Part shown: in pieces, positions 46,529-56,838 of the stretch | Position numbering within the stretch: position 1 is the stretch's first letter | Layout of the letters: every line of letters starts with the position of its first letter | Assembly: GCA_951812995.1 (NCBI GenBank) | Contig: CATOTD010000001.1 | Location: 124,001 to 188,000, forward strand | Direction: 5' to 3' | From: an uncultured Gammaproteobacteria bacterium | GTDB taxonomy: Bacteria > Pseudomonadota > Gammaproteobacteria > Eutrophobiales > Eutrophobiaceae | Length of the DNA stretch: 64,000 nucleotides | Notes under the pieces: model-generated | The model's input: only the letters and a program-made list of their open reading frames with translations | Database searches by the model: none | What the model was told of the DNA's origin: nothing | Position numbers and translations under genes: made by a program

Positions 46529-46798
46529 CTAGCGGATAGAGAAATCAGGATAGGTCTGATATGCAACGGCGACACATTCTAGTTTGACGACCTTTGCCAT
46601 ACCAGGACCACGCGCCAGCCATGTACGAAATGCTTCCAGTACCGCATCTTCACCACTTGCTAAAACTTCGACCCGTCCATCAGCCAAGTTTCTGATCCAG
46701 CCCGCGACACCCAATGATGTAGCCCGCTTGCTGGCCGACATACGAAAAGAGACCCCTTGCACCCGACCGCTCACAAAACAATTAATCGACTTTTTCAT
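46529..46798 (-). CDS. acyP: acylphosphatase
   Basis: MKKSINCFVSGRVQGVSFRMSASKRATSLGVAGWIRNLADGRVEV. Confidence 0.95.
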   Translation of the reverse strand: MKKSINCFVSGRVQGVSFRMSASKRATSLGVAGWIRNLADGRVEVLASGEDAVLEAFRTWLARGPGMAKVVKLECVAVAYQTYPDFSIR

Positions 46799-46811
46799 TC
46801 AATCGCGCTGC

Positions 46812-47387
46812 TTATATGTCTTCCATTTTGAGTTTTAGTAACATAAAACTTAGATCATTGGCTAGTAGTCTCGCGCGAACTTGTTGTAATTTTTCGGTGT
46901 CTTCGTAAGGCCCTATTCTGACGCGGTGGCGCACGTCCTGACCATTAATAACCACGCGCTGAATATCAGCGGTAACGCCCATCATGGCCAGTTTGGCTTT
47001 TACTTCATCAGCCGCGGCCAATTCCTTGAAGGAGCCAACCTGTAGAACAAACATGACTGGCTTATCCTCCCTTTGCTCGCCGATATCATCTGCTGCAACT
47101 GATTCCCATTCAGAAATATTGACCTTTTTATTGGGTAAAATTTTATGAAACTCAAACTGCAACTCTGGCAATGGCGCAATATCAACATTATTTTTATCAT
47201 CTACAACAGATTCGCTCGCGGTAAGCAGATTGTTATTTTCTATCGTGGCACTATGTTCATGGAAATAAACAATCACTGCAATGAATAAACCCAACCCCAA
47301 ACCGCTTAAAAACATAAGCGTGCTTCTAAAACGCCGCCAAAATGGCACCGACGGCTTCTTTTCTATATTTTTATAATCTCTTTGCAC
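46812..47387 (-). CDS. SPOR domain-containing membrane protein
   Basis: One TM helix; FVLQVGSFKELAAADEVKAKLAMMGVTADIQRVVINGQDVRHRVRIGPYED. Confidence 0.88.
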   Translation of the reverse strand: MQRDYKNIEKKPSVPFWRRFRSTLMFLSGLGLGLFIAVIVYFHEHSATIENNNLLTASESVVDDKNNVDIAPLPELQFEFHKILPNKKVNISEWESVAADDIGEQREDKPVMFVLQVGSFKELAAADEVKAKLAMMGVTADIQRVVINGQDVRHRVRIGPYEDTEKLQQVRARLLANDLSFMLLKLKMEDI

Positions 47388-49159
47388 TACATTATCTCTG
47401 GAGAACTGACACCTAACAGGCGCAATCCATCTTGTATAACGTGCTGCGTTGCCTCTATCAATGTGAGGCGGGCGTTTCTGATGGTTTTATCTTCAACTAA
47501 AAATTGTTTTGCGTTGTAGTAGGTATGGAAATCATGGGCCAGATGCTTAAGATAATAAGCCAACTGATGCGGTTCATAATGAATAGCCGCGTTCTCTATT
47601 ACATCAGGATATCTGGCAAGCGTTGCAAGTAACTTTATTTCATGTGGCTCCGTGAGATTTGCCGAATTGCTTAGCGCTTCCGCTTGATGATATTCAAAAT
47701 TTTTGGCCGGTATTTGTCTAAACACACTACAGATCCGGGCATGGGCATATTGTATATAGTAAACGGGATTGGCATTTGACTGCGATTTTGCCAGTGCCAG
47801 ATCAAAATCGAGATGTTGTTCACTTTTTCGCATGATATAAAAGAAACGGGCGGCATCTTTTCCTACTTCATCTTGAAGCTCTTTTAAGGAAATAAATTCT
47901 CCTGAACGAGTAGACATTTGCAGTTTTTCCTTGCCGCGATAAAGCGTTGCAAACTGGACTAACAATATCTCAAGTTTTTCCAACGGCCATTCGAATGCCT
48001 GCATAGCGGCTTTTACTCTTGCAATATAACCATGATGATCTGCGCCCCAGATATTAATAATTTTTTCATAGCCACGTTCTACCTTTGACAGATGATATGC
48101 AATATCTGAGGCGAAATAAGTAGCCTGACCATTCTCTCTTATGAGTACGCGATCTTTTTCATCGCCAAGTTTACTGGATTTGAACCACTGCGCCCCGGCT
48201 TTCTCATAGATCAAGGAATGCCCAAATAATTTTGTGATGTGTTTATTGATGGCATCGCTGTTTATCAATGAACGTTCTGAAAACCAATTATCAAATTCAA
48301 CACCAAAATCGCGCAGATCCTCTTTAATTCTTATCAAGATTGAATGCTGACCTGCATCAAAAATGGTTCGATAATTCATCTCGCCCAGGCTATCAATACA
48401 ATATCTGATTAGCTGATCAAGCCTTAATTCGGCATCTTCTTCCGCAAGCAAGACTATTATATTGTCAGAAGAAAGGATGAATTTTTCAGCATGATCCGCA
48501 TGTAATTTAACGGCTATATCAATAATGTAATCGCCTTGATAAGCATTATCCGGGAAAGATATATCCACACCGCAATGTTGTAAATAACGTAGCCAGACAC
48601 TTACCGCAAGAATGTCCATCTGCCGTCCAGCATCATTTATATAGTATTCACAACTGACATCGAAGCCTGTTTTTTTCAATAAGTTTGCAACTGCGGCACC
48701 GTATGCGGCACCACGACCATGGCCAATATGTAGCGGACCTGTGGGGTTTGCCGATACAAATTCAATCAGTGTTGGTGTGTTAGCACCTATCTTGGAATCA
48801 CCATATTGGTGATCGCTGGTCAAAATTTCATGGATGATTGATTGATGAACATTTGGTTTTAGATAAAAATTAATGAATCCGGGACCTGCTATATCAACAC
48901 GTTCCAAAATTTCAGATTCGGGCAGGTGATCAATAATATTTTGAGCCATATCACGCGGATTTGATTTAACAATCCGCGCCAAAAGCATTGCAATATTAGA
49001 TGCAAAATCTCCATGTTCTGAACCCCGCGAGGTCTCTATTTTTATGCAGGAGGTATCATATACAGGAATTATTTTTTTTGATTGTAGTGCTGTTAATGAT
49101 TGGACAAGTAACGCCCAGATTTGCTTTTTCAATTTAGCCCCTCGCGAAAAATCGCACAT
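47387..49159 (-). CDS. argS: arginyl-tRNA synthetase (start uncertain: ATG 49159 or TTG 49132)
   Basis: EFVSANPTGPLHIGHGRGAAYGAAVANLL. Confidence 0.97.
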   Translation of the reverse strand: MCDFSRGAKLKKQIWALLVQSLTALQSKKIIPVYDTSCIKIETSRGSEHGDFASNIAMLLARIVKSNPRDMAQNIIDHLPESEILERVDIAGPGFINFYLKPNVHQSIIHEILTSDHQYGDSKIGANTPTLIEFVSANPTGPLHIGHGRGAAYGAAVANLLKKTGFDVSCEYYINDAGRQMDILAVSVWLRYLQHCGVDISFPDNAYQGDYIIDIAVKLHADHAEKFILSSDNIIVLLAEEDAELRLDQLIRYCIDSLGEMNYRTIFDAGQHSILIRIKEDLRDFGVEFDNWFSERSLINSDAINKHITKLFGHSLIYEKAGAQWFKSSKLGDEKDRVLIRENGQATYFASDIAYHLSKVERGYEKIINIWGADHHGYIARVKAAMQAFEWPLEKLEILLVQFATLYRGKEKLQMSTRSGEFISLKELQDEVGKDAARFFYIMRKSEQHLDFDLALAKSQSNANPVYYIQYAHARICSVFRQIPAKNFEYHQAEALSNSANLTEPHEIKLLATLARYPDVIENAAIHYEPHQLAYYLKHLAHDFHTYYNAKQFLVEDKTIRNARLTLIEATQHVIQDGLRLLGVSSPEIM

Positions 49160-49191
49160 TCTAGTGTTTTTACCGACTTGGGAGAAACAGT

Positions 49192-49839
49192 TTATTTGAC
49201 TACCGTTAAGCCCAGGCTTTCCCAATCTTGCATACCGCCACGATACCATTTAATTTTATGAGCAGGATAACCGAATCTAAGCAAGGTTTTGATATTAGAA
49301 GGTGATTGTCCACACCATGATCCGTTACAAAATAAAATGAGTGTTTTGGCGTTAGAAAAATCCCATAGGTCTTCAATGCTGATGGCACCAAACCGATCTT
49401 CCAATATAGCCGCTATTTGAAATGGGTCGGCACCAGCTTCTGGTTTTAATGCTGTCCATGGGATATTTATCGCGCCTGGGATAGTCCCTTTTTTTACCCA
49501 GTCTGCAGTACGTGAATCTATTACTAGCAATCTCTCATCACCATTTGCAATGCGTTGCAGGTAATTCAGCAACTCCAATTCCCCAATGGTTTCGACTCCT
49601 TCAGCAAGTTTGCTCGGCTGAATACAAAATGGCGGGCATTTTCTGGATGTCTTCGCATAATCTGCATTGATTACAGCGTCGGGGGCTTGCGTTCTTTGGA
49701 TTCTGACTATTTTGCCGTTATGTTTTACATCGACAAAACTGATTTCTTTGCTGATTTTTACATCAAGCCCGGTCGATGAGCATACTGAGCTGGATATGAA
49801 TGTGGCTAAAGCGATAAAAAGTAAATGTTTTTTCTTCAT
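49192..49839 (-). CDS. exported rhodanese-like domain protein
   Basis: Signal peptide; LLVIDSRTADWVKKGTIPGAINIPWT; LILFCNGSWCGQSPSNIKTLLRFGY. Confidence 0.85.
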   Translation of the reverse strand: MKKKHLLFIALATFISSSVCSSTGLDVKISKEISFVDVKHNGKIVRIQRTQAPDAVINADYAKTSRKCPPFCIQPSKLAEGVETIGELELLNYLQRIANGDERLLVIDSRTADWVKKGTIPGAINIPWTALKPEAGADPFQIAAILEDRFGAISIEDLWDFSNAKTLILFCNGSWCGQSPSNIKTLLRFGYPAHKIKWYRGGMQDWESLGLTVVK

Positions 49840-49854
49840 ATAGTGTTTGATAAT

Positions 49855-52062
49855 TTATGTTATGTCTTGTGGATCAACATCAATAGACCAACGCACCTTT
49901 TTTGCATCTTTCAGGGACTCAATATCATCCAACCAGCGCGCTATGTGCTTATGTAATGATTTTCTGTCTGGTGATTGTATTATGAGTTGATAGCGGTAAC
50001 GGCCACCGCGTTTTTCAATTAAGGCAGGAATTGGTCCGAATAACAACAATGCGTTATTTGCAATTTTTTTTAGCTGCATTGTGGCCTTAACGATAAAGTT
50101 TTTGGCATCATTGGCATAATGAGCCTCAGCTCTTAAGAAAACCATATATGAATAGGGCGGCAATGATGCATCACTCCTTTCTTGTAAAAGAGAATTACAA
50201 AAGTGATTATAGCCATACTTTATCAGTTGCTGAAATAGTGGGTGTCCAGGGTTGTAAGTTTGTACAATAACAGTCCCGGCTTTTCTCCCTCGGCCTGTTC
50301 GACCACTGATTTGCATGAAGAGTTGCGCCAATCGTTCACTGGCACGGAAATCGGTTGAGAATAATCCTCGGTCAGCATCAACGATGCCGGTTAGCGTAAC
50401 GTTTGGGAAATGGTGACCTTTAGCTAACATTTGTGTGCCTATCATGATATCAATCTTCCCCGATTGTATTGCCGCTAGATAATTATGTATCGCATTCTTT
50501 TTACGTGTTGTGTCACGGTCAATCCTGGCAATGACTGCGCTGGGAAATAAAGCGGCAAGCACCTCTTCAATACGTTCTGTGCCATGCCCCATCAGCATCA
50601 AACTTCCATCACATTCAGGACAATTCTGAAGATAAGGTTTCGTTACGCCACAATGGTGACAAACCAGCCGGTCAATATGTTTATGGTAGGTGTAAGGCAA
50701 TTCACAACGATTGCACTCGGCTTTCCAGCCGCAACAATGACAAAATAAATGAACCGCATAACCTCTGCGGTTTAAAAATAATAATACCTGATTCTTATTA
50801 TTTAAATGCTGGGTGATCTCATCCACTAATGGCTGTGATAATGGCCCATACATTTTCCGCCCACGTATGTCCAATAAACGGTATTGAGGGGGTTTTGCGG
50901 TGGCTGTCCGGCGGCATAATAGCAGATGTTTAAAGCGGCCTTTTTTAACGTTATACAATGTCTCTAACGAAGGTGTCGCAGAACCCAATATTGCTGGCAC
51001 CTTGTCGCGAGTAGCACGCATGATTAGCATATCCTTGGCTGAATAACGAAAACCGTCTTGCTGTTTGTATGAAAGATCATGCTCTTCATCAATTATATAT
51101 AAACCCGGGTTTGCCAGGGGAGTCCAGACAGCGGAGCGAGTACCTATGATTATTTTTGCTTTTCCGGATTTTGCATTCAGCCAATATTGCGTGCGTTCAC
51201 TATCAGAAAGTCCTGAATGTTGTATGGCAATACTGACTTCAAAGCGATCTTTAAAACGTTGTAATTGTTGTGGCGTTAAACCAATTTCAGGTAATAGGAT
51301 CAAGCATTGCTTGCCAGCCCGTATAACGGATTCCATCAGTGCCATATAGACTTCGGTTTTACCACTGCCCGTCAGACCATCCAGCAAAAATACTGAAGCA
51401 CGGTCCATTGACTTTAATACGGCAGTCGTCGCTGATTTTTGTTCATTATTTAATTCAAAAGGACTCATGTTTATTTTTATAAAATCATTTGGATCATGCT
51501 TAGCACTTTTTGCAATTAAACCTTTATTCTCAAGTGCCGCGAGTGATGGTTTCGCCCTTGGATAGAGAGTAGTTAATGCAGATTCATCGATACCTGATTG
51601 GCGTTGTTGTAAAAAACTTAATATTTGTGCTTGTTTGGGCGTTTTTTTTAGCAGATTCAGATCAAGAGCAAGGCCATTTTCTGTTAAACACCAGATTTTT
51701 TCGTCAAATTCAGTTATGGCATTGTTTTTTCGGAACGGCGCGGGTAATGCAGCAAAGAGAACTTCCCCGATAGCGTGGTGATAATAATGGCTAGCCCATT
51801 TTAATAAGTCCATGTGATTATCATCAAAGATAGGTTGGGCATCGATCACATGGTGAATTTTTTTTAACTTATCTTGCGGACGACAACTCTTATTACTCGT
51901 CGATACCACGATACCGATAAGATCTCGATGGCCAAATGGTATCGCCACACGAATACCAGGCATCAGGTTGTCTGATTCAGATGTCGTTGCAGGCAAATAA
52001 TCAAACAACCGCCGTAATGGCGTTGCAATCGCAATATGTAAAATCAATGGTTGTGTGATCAT
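49855..52062 (-). CDS. priA: primosomal protein N' (PriA helicase)
   Basis: LLDGLTGSGKTEVYMALMESVI; zinc-binding CHCC motifs; GTQMLAKGHHFPNVTL. Confidence 0.97.
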   Translation of the reverse strand: MITQPLILHIAIATPLRRLFDYLPATTSESDNLMPGIRVAIPFGHRDLIGIVVSTSNKSCRPQDKLKKIHHVIDAQPIFDDNHMDLLKWASHYYHHAIGEVLFAALPAPFRKNNAITEFDEKIWCLTENGLALDLNLLKKTPKQAQILSFLQQRQSGIDESALTTLYPRAKPSLAALENKGLIAKSAKHDPNDFIKINMSPFELNNEQKSATTAVLKSMDRASVFLLDGLTGSGKTEVYMALMESVIRAGKQCLILLPEIGLTPQQLQRFKDRFEVSIAIQHSGLSDSERTQYWLNAKSGKAKIIIGTRSAVWTPLANPGLYIIDEEHDLSYKQQDGFRYSAKDMLIMRATRDKVPAILGSATPSLETLYNVKKGRFKHLLLCRRTATAKPPQYRLLDIRGRKMYGPLSQPLVDEITQHLNNKNQVLLFLNRRGYAVHLFCHCCGWKAECNRCELPYTYHKHIDRLVCHHCGVTKPYLQNCPECDGSLMLMGHGTERIEEVLAALFPSAVIARIDRDTTRKKNAIHNYLAAIQSGKIDIMIGTQMLAKGHHFPNVTLTGIVDADRGLFSTDFRASERLAQLFMQISGRTGRGRKAGTVIVQTYNPGHPLFQQLIKYGYNHFCNSLLQERSDASLPPYSYMVFLRAEAHYANDAKNFIVKATMQLKKIANNALLLFGPIPALIEKRGGRYRYQLIIQSPDRKSLHKHIARWLDDIESLKDAKKVRWSIDVDPQDIT

Positions 52063-52593
52063 ATATTTGAAGGATACTTTAAATTGGTACTCAACTCAGA
52101 TGTCGTGTACATAACAAACGATCAAGCAGAAGTAATCGAAAAAGTACCGCACGGGCCATCAATCACGCAAGGAGCGCAACGAATCAGATAATCCGACCAC
52201 CCTTCCACCTAATACTAAGCACAGCGGTTCAAACGAGGTTGCAAATGCGGTGGTGGGACTCTCTGTCGGTATTGTGGCGACACGTTGCGTGTCATTGCTA
52301 CTATCATCAACCCAGGCATCATTAATACCTGCCTATCATTGACACCTGGTGACAGCCATAAACCTTATATACGGGACTGTGGCAACTTACGCATTTCACT
52401 TGTGAAAGAAAGCGCAATAGGCAACCTCTCCCGTGCCACTAGACGTTTCAATTGCCAGGGAAGAATTGCCAAAGAAGAATTGCTAGGGAATATATGAATG
52501 TGTCGGCTTATGCCATTCTTATATGGCAATGAATATTTTTTCAACGATTTATAGATGTATCTTTAGGTAAAAAACTCTCCATTCACCGCTTCC

Positions 52594-53301
52594 CTAAGCA
52601 GATGAAAATTCCATTTTTATCCCTGCCAATTCAATAAGGTCATTGCCCTTTAATTGATACGCTTTAGCACCAATAGGTTCTCCATTGACAACAGGATAGC
52701 GTTTTCCATCACCATCACTATCAATATGGGTCAAGAAATAACCCTGAGGTCTGCGGGAAATAACAGCAACTTGAACCTCAGGCACACCTAAAGTAATTAG
52801 TGCCTTGGTTAACGCTAGTTCTTTGCCAGCGATGGGTCCATTTAAGACCATTAAACGTCCGAGCGGCATACGACCACCGCTGGCGGCTGTCGCTGTTGCA
52901 GACGTAACGGCTCTGACAGCTTTTTCGGCCGCTTTGGCAGTCTTTACTGCAGCACTGGCTGAACCTGGCGTGATGATCATGGTTTTTTCAAAATCATCCT
53001 CATCCTCGGTGGCAAGTTCATTTACATATTTAAGCTCATGTTTACCGATAGAAATGATGTCACCATCTTTAAGCACATGTTTTTTAACGAGTTTACCGTT
53101 TAAGTAGCTACCATTTGTACTGCCAAGATCCTCTAAAAAAGAGTCGTCAAGTATGGTAATGACCACGGCATGTTTTCCGCTAACCGCAAGGTTGTCTATC
53201 GGTATATCATTGTCAGGTTTACGCCCGATACTCAATCGCTCTTGATTGAGCTCGTATTCACCTTGAACTGCACCATTCATGCTCAGAACTAACTTCGACA
53301 T
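52594..53301 (-). CDS. FHA domain protein
   Basis: LSIGRKPDNDIPIDNLAVSGKHAVV...LEDLGSTNGSYLNGK. Confidence 0.92.
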   Translation of the reverse strand: MSKLVLSMNGAVQGEYELNQERLSIGRKPDNDIPIDNLAVSGKHAVVITILDDSFLEDLGSTNGSYLNGKLVKKHVLKDGDIISIGKHELKYVNELATEDEDDFEKTMIITPGSASAAVKTAKAAEKAVRAVTSATATAASGGRMPLGRLMVLNGPIAGKELALTKALITLGVPEVQVAVISRRPQGYFLTHIDSDGDGKRYPVVNGEPIGAKAYQLKGNDLIELAGIKMEFSSA

Positions 53302-53323
53302 TGCTAATTCCTATCCTCTTGTT

Positions 53324-54151
53324 TTATTTAAATAAATTCTTAATTTTTGCCAAAAAACCCTTAGATGAAGAATATTCTTCCAAGATACGGACCAATATTA
53401 CTGAGGTATTATCATACCCCCCTCTTTCGTTCGCGAATCTTACTAATTCATCTGCTGTTTGTGCAAGATTAACACTGTATTTACTTAGCGTTAAGTGAAT
53501 TTCTTCATCTTTTACTAAATCTGTTAATCCATCTGAACAAAGTAGATATATATCATCCGGTAAAACAGCCTCTTCAATTATATCAACATCTACATGAGCC
53601 TCCATTCCCATTGCCCGTGTGACCATGTTTTTAGGTATTTTTTCATGTGCTTCTTCTGCCGTATAAAGCCCTCGATCAATATGCTCCTGAATTAATGAAT
53701 GATCTTTGGTAACCTGTTCTATCTTATTGTTTCTTATACGGTATAAGCGCGAGTCACCCACATGTGCTATAGATAAAATGTTGTTGTGGAAGAGGCCTAC
53801 AACGATTGTTGTGCCCATTCCCTGGCACTGTAGGTCCGCCTTGGCGACATCATAAATGACCGAATTTGCATGGATTACTGCATCACGAATGAGTATGGAT
53901 GCATTACAAAAACCTGCGGAGGTGTCAATTTTCCTATTTTTAATTTTTTTTAGCTTGTTAGTTATGCCAAATAGAATATTTGTAACGGCAATAGTGCTGG
54001 CGATTTCTCCAGCTTTATAGCCACCCATGCCATCTGCAAGGATGGCTAAGCCATTGCGGCCATCAGTAATCGTGCTATCTTCATTATGTGGACGCATCCT
54101 CCCCACATCAGATTGATTCACAATTTCAAGTTTAGCCGACAAGTTCATCAT
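53324..54151 (-). CDS. PP2C-type serine/threonine phosphatase
   Basis: SDVGRMRPHNEDS...LAILADGMGGYKAGEIAS...AHVGDSRLYRIRNN...LCSDGLTDLV. Confidence 0.94.
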   Translation of the reverse strand: MMNLSAKLEIVNQSDVGRMRPHNEDSTITDGRNGLAILADGMGGYKAGEIASTIAVTNILFGITNKLKKIKNRKIDTSAGFCNASILIRDAVIHANSVIYDVAKADLQCQGMGTTIVVGLFHNNILSIAHVGDSRLYRIRNNKIEQVTKDHSLIQEHIDRGLYTAEEAHEKIPKNMVTRAMGMEAHVDVDIIEEAVLPDDIYLLCSDGLTDLVKDEEIHLTLSKYSVNLAQTADELVRFANERGGYDNTSVILVRILEEYSSSKGFLAKIKNLFK

Positions 54152-54843
54152 TTATTTTATATTATTTAAACAGTTACGCAATTTTTTAGCCACTATTCAC
54201 CCATTTAATATCGACTTTGAGGTGTTTCTCCGATACTCAATATTATGACACTTATCTCTAGTATATTATGTTTTATCCTATTGGCGTAGTCCTATTATTT
54301 CAGGATAGCGTTCATTTACCAAGCCCGACATTAACGGAGCCATAGAATCGCGCTTAAAAAGTAATTGTCCGTTCACTCAATAATTGAGTCCATTATCCGC
54401 GTGAGCATTAAGCCTGAACAGTCATAAATATATTTTCTAATCAATTTATCTGGCAACAGAGCAAGACTTTATTCCGAGTACCATCGCTATTTTAGGAAAT
54501 TTCTGACTAATAGTCATTCCTGTGAAAGTGGATATCCATGGCCATTGAAAAAATATAAATTCCTGCCGCCGCAACCATGGAAATGACCGAGATTGGCTTA
54601 ATCAGAGACACCTTAAGCCATATACTTTGAGCGCCGACGATTTTAGTAGCAACATACAATTGGCAGGCCTTACATAATGCTACAGTATTTTTGTGGGTAT
54701 AGTGCAAGTTGTAGTTGTAATTGAATACATTGAAACAACCAGAATGTCTTGGCATAAAAACGCTTAATCAGGTATTTTTAAGCATTAATCCACCCGTTGT
54801 ATTAGCAACTTGAATCCCGCAACATTATAAAAATTGAAACAGA

Positions 54844-55575
54844 GTGATAAATAAAACGGTATTGATTACGGGTGCTGCAAAACGCATCGGGGCGGCCATA
54901 GCTGAACACCTGCATTCATCTGGCATGAATGTTATCATTCACTACAACACCGCCGCCAAGAAAGCACATGAACTCGTGCGAAAATTAAATGGTATTCGAC
55001 CTGATTCGGCCATTATGATCCAGGCCAATTTTGAACATAAAGAATATTACGCCGCATTGATCGATGCCGCCCTCAATTTCAAAGGCCAGCTCGATGTCTT
55101 GATCAATAACGCCTCCGTCTATTTCCCTACCCCAACCGCATCTCTGCATGATCAGCAATGGCAAAAAATCATGAATACTAATCTTAAGGCACCACTATTT
55201 CTGTCACAGTTTGCGGCGCAATCACTACGCTCAACTAGAGGCTGCATTATTAATATCACTGACATTCATGCCGTGCGGCCTTTAAAGAATCACTCTATTT
55301 ATAGCGTATCCAAAGCCGGGCTGGTCATGTTGACGCAATCGCTGGCAAAAGAATTGGCCCCCGCGATACGTGTTAATGCCATATCGCCAGGGGTGATAAT
55401 GTGGCCAGATGATCTTGCAGATGATAAAAAGAGTGCGATTCTAAATGAAACAATGATGAAAAGAGCAGGCGATGTGGAAGACATTACAAAAGCCATACTA
55501 TTTTTAATAAAAGATGCGGATTACATAACCGGACAAGTGCTTAATATTGATGGCGGCAGAACTTTATATTCTTAG
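54844..55575 (+). CDS. SDR family oxidoreductase, pteridine reductase/FolM-like
   Basis: VLITGAAKRIGAAIAEHLHSSGMNVIIHYN; YSVSKAG; next to folK/folB. Confidence 0.82.
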   Translation: MINKTVLITGAAKRIGAAIAEHLHSSGMNVIIHYNTAAKKAHELVRKLNGIRPDSAIMIQANFEHKEYYAALIDAALNFKGQLDVLINNASVYFPTPTASLHDQQWQKIMNTNLKAPLFLSQFAAQSLRSTRGCIINITDIHAVRPLKNHSIYSVSKAGLVMLTQSLAKELAPAIRVNAISPGVIMWPDDLADDKKSAILNETMMKRAGDVEDITKAILFLIKDADYITGQVLNIDGGRTLYS

Positions 55576-55581
55576 GAAGCA

Positions 55582-55995
55582 CTACTTAAAAACTGGAAAC
55601 TCACCATCAATAAACCACTGATTGGTTTCTTCATTAACCCACCAACGCTGCTCAAGTTTGAGCTTCCGGACCGTTCCTTGATCTTTAAAAAAGTAGCTGA
55701 TTTCAGTTTTTACATTTGCTTCAGTTTGATCTTCATTAATATTTTTTTCTAAAATCTTGACACTGGTTACACTGAGACTCTTGAGATAATCTAAATCGGC
55801 AGGAGGTTGCGTGCCATTCGGCAAAACATGATAGGCATACGCTGTCGGGTATAGCCCCCAGCGCATGGCAACAGCATAATTGGATATGGCCACCTCAATA
55901 TTATTCACGCGCTTTTTTACCGTGTATTGTTTGCATCCGCCAAGCGAGGCAATCAGAACGATAAAGACTAATCTAGCAAATAAGTTGACATTCAT
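55582..55995 (-). CDS. putative lipoprotein of unknown function
   Basis: LIASLGGCKQYTV lipobox; no family recognised. Confidence 0.7.
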   Translation of the reverse strand: MNVNLFARLVFIVLIASLGGCKQYTVKKRVNNIEVAISNYAVAMRWGLYPTAYAYHVLPNGTQPPADLDYLKSLSVTSVKILEKNINEDQTEANVKTEISYFFKDQGTVRKLKLEQRWWVNEETNQWFIDGEFPVFK

Positions 55996-56129
55996 TTCTT
56001 AAGCACCCCATCTTGACAAATGTCATTATTACAATCTCTACAAAACAATTCCATCACTAAACATTGGTTTTATTTAATCCAATAATATCGGCATGATCAT
56101 GGTTTACGATCAGCAATAAATGATAGTGA

Positions 56130-56624
56130 TCATAAAGTGAACGTCTCAGAAATTGGGCGTATTACTGCTTTGGACGAGTCAAACATTGTCCATAATTGCC
56201 GCATTGTTTTACCTGCAAGCGGGTGTATTAAATCTGGTTCAATATCGAAGAGCGGTTTTAAGACAAAGCCAAATTCAGTGATATCCGATCTCGGGACATG
56301 GTATTTGTTACAAATGTCATGTCCAAATAATAACAAGTCGACATCAAGTGTGCGGTCAGAATAACGTGCTTCATTACGATTACGCCCAAACTGAAATTCA
56401 ATCTCGCGCAACTGTTTCGCCAGCTCAGCTATAGCAAGCCGGGTTTTTAAGCCCACAACAAGATTGTAAAAATCATCGCCTTGAAAGCCGATGGCCGCAC
56501 TTGCATAGACAGGTGAGACGGTTAATTCACCATAGCGCGATTGAAGTTCCCGTAAGCCACCCCGAATATTTGTTTCACGATCAATATTACTACCGACTCC
56601 TATATAAACCTGAGTTGGGATCAT
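56130..56624 (-). CDS. folK: 2-amino-4-hydroxy-6-hydroxymethyldihydropteridine pyrophosphokinase
   Basis: VYIGVGSNIDRETNIRGGLRELQ...RTLDVDLLLFG...VPRSDITEFGFVLKPL. Confidence 0.94.
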   Translation of the reverse strand: MIPTQVYIGVGSNIDRETNIRGGLRELQSRYGELTVSPVYASAAIGFQGDDFYNLVVGLKTRLAIAELAKQLREIEFQFGRNRNEARYSDRTLDVDLLLFGHDICNKYHVPRSDITEFGFVLKPLFDIEPDLIHPLAGKTMRQLWTMFDSSKAVIRPISETFTL

Positions 56625-56838
56625 TTATTATTGCCGCGCTCAATCATGACACCGACATCCCTCACTTCACGAACAGCACCTTTTTTATTTAACGAGAGAC
56701 GCAACCAGGGTACGTTGAACTCGTGCATGATGATTTTTGCTATATTCTCGGCGAGTGTTTCAACCAATTCGAATTCACTCTCGCCAACATAACTCATCAA
56801 GCGTTTTGCTACGGCCTTATAATTCAAGGTATCTTCTA
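56621..56838 (-). pseudogene. folB: folB 3' part (dihydroneopterin aldolase), separated from its 5' part by IS-C3
   Basis: EDTLNYKAVAKRLMSYVGESEFELVETLAENIAKIIMHEFNVPWLRLSLNKKGAVREVRDVGVMIERG. Confidence 0.9.

Noticed and set aside
52594-54151. FHA + PP2C pair as a new signalling system
   Set aside because: FHA/PP2C pairs are a known phospho-signalling arrangement; no kinase or secretion genes are visible nearby.
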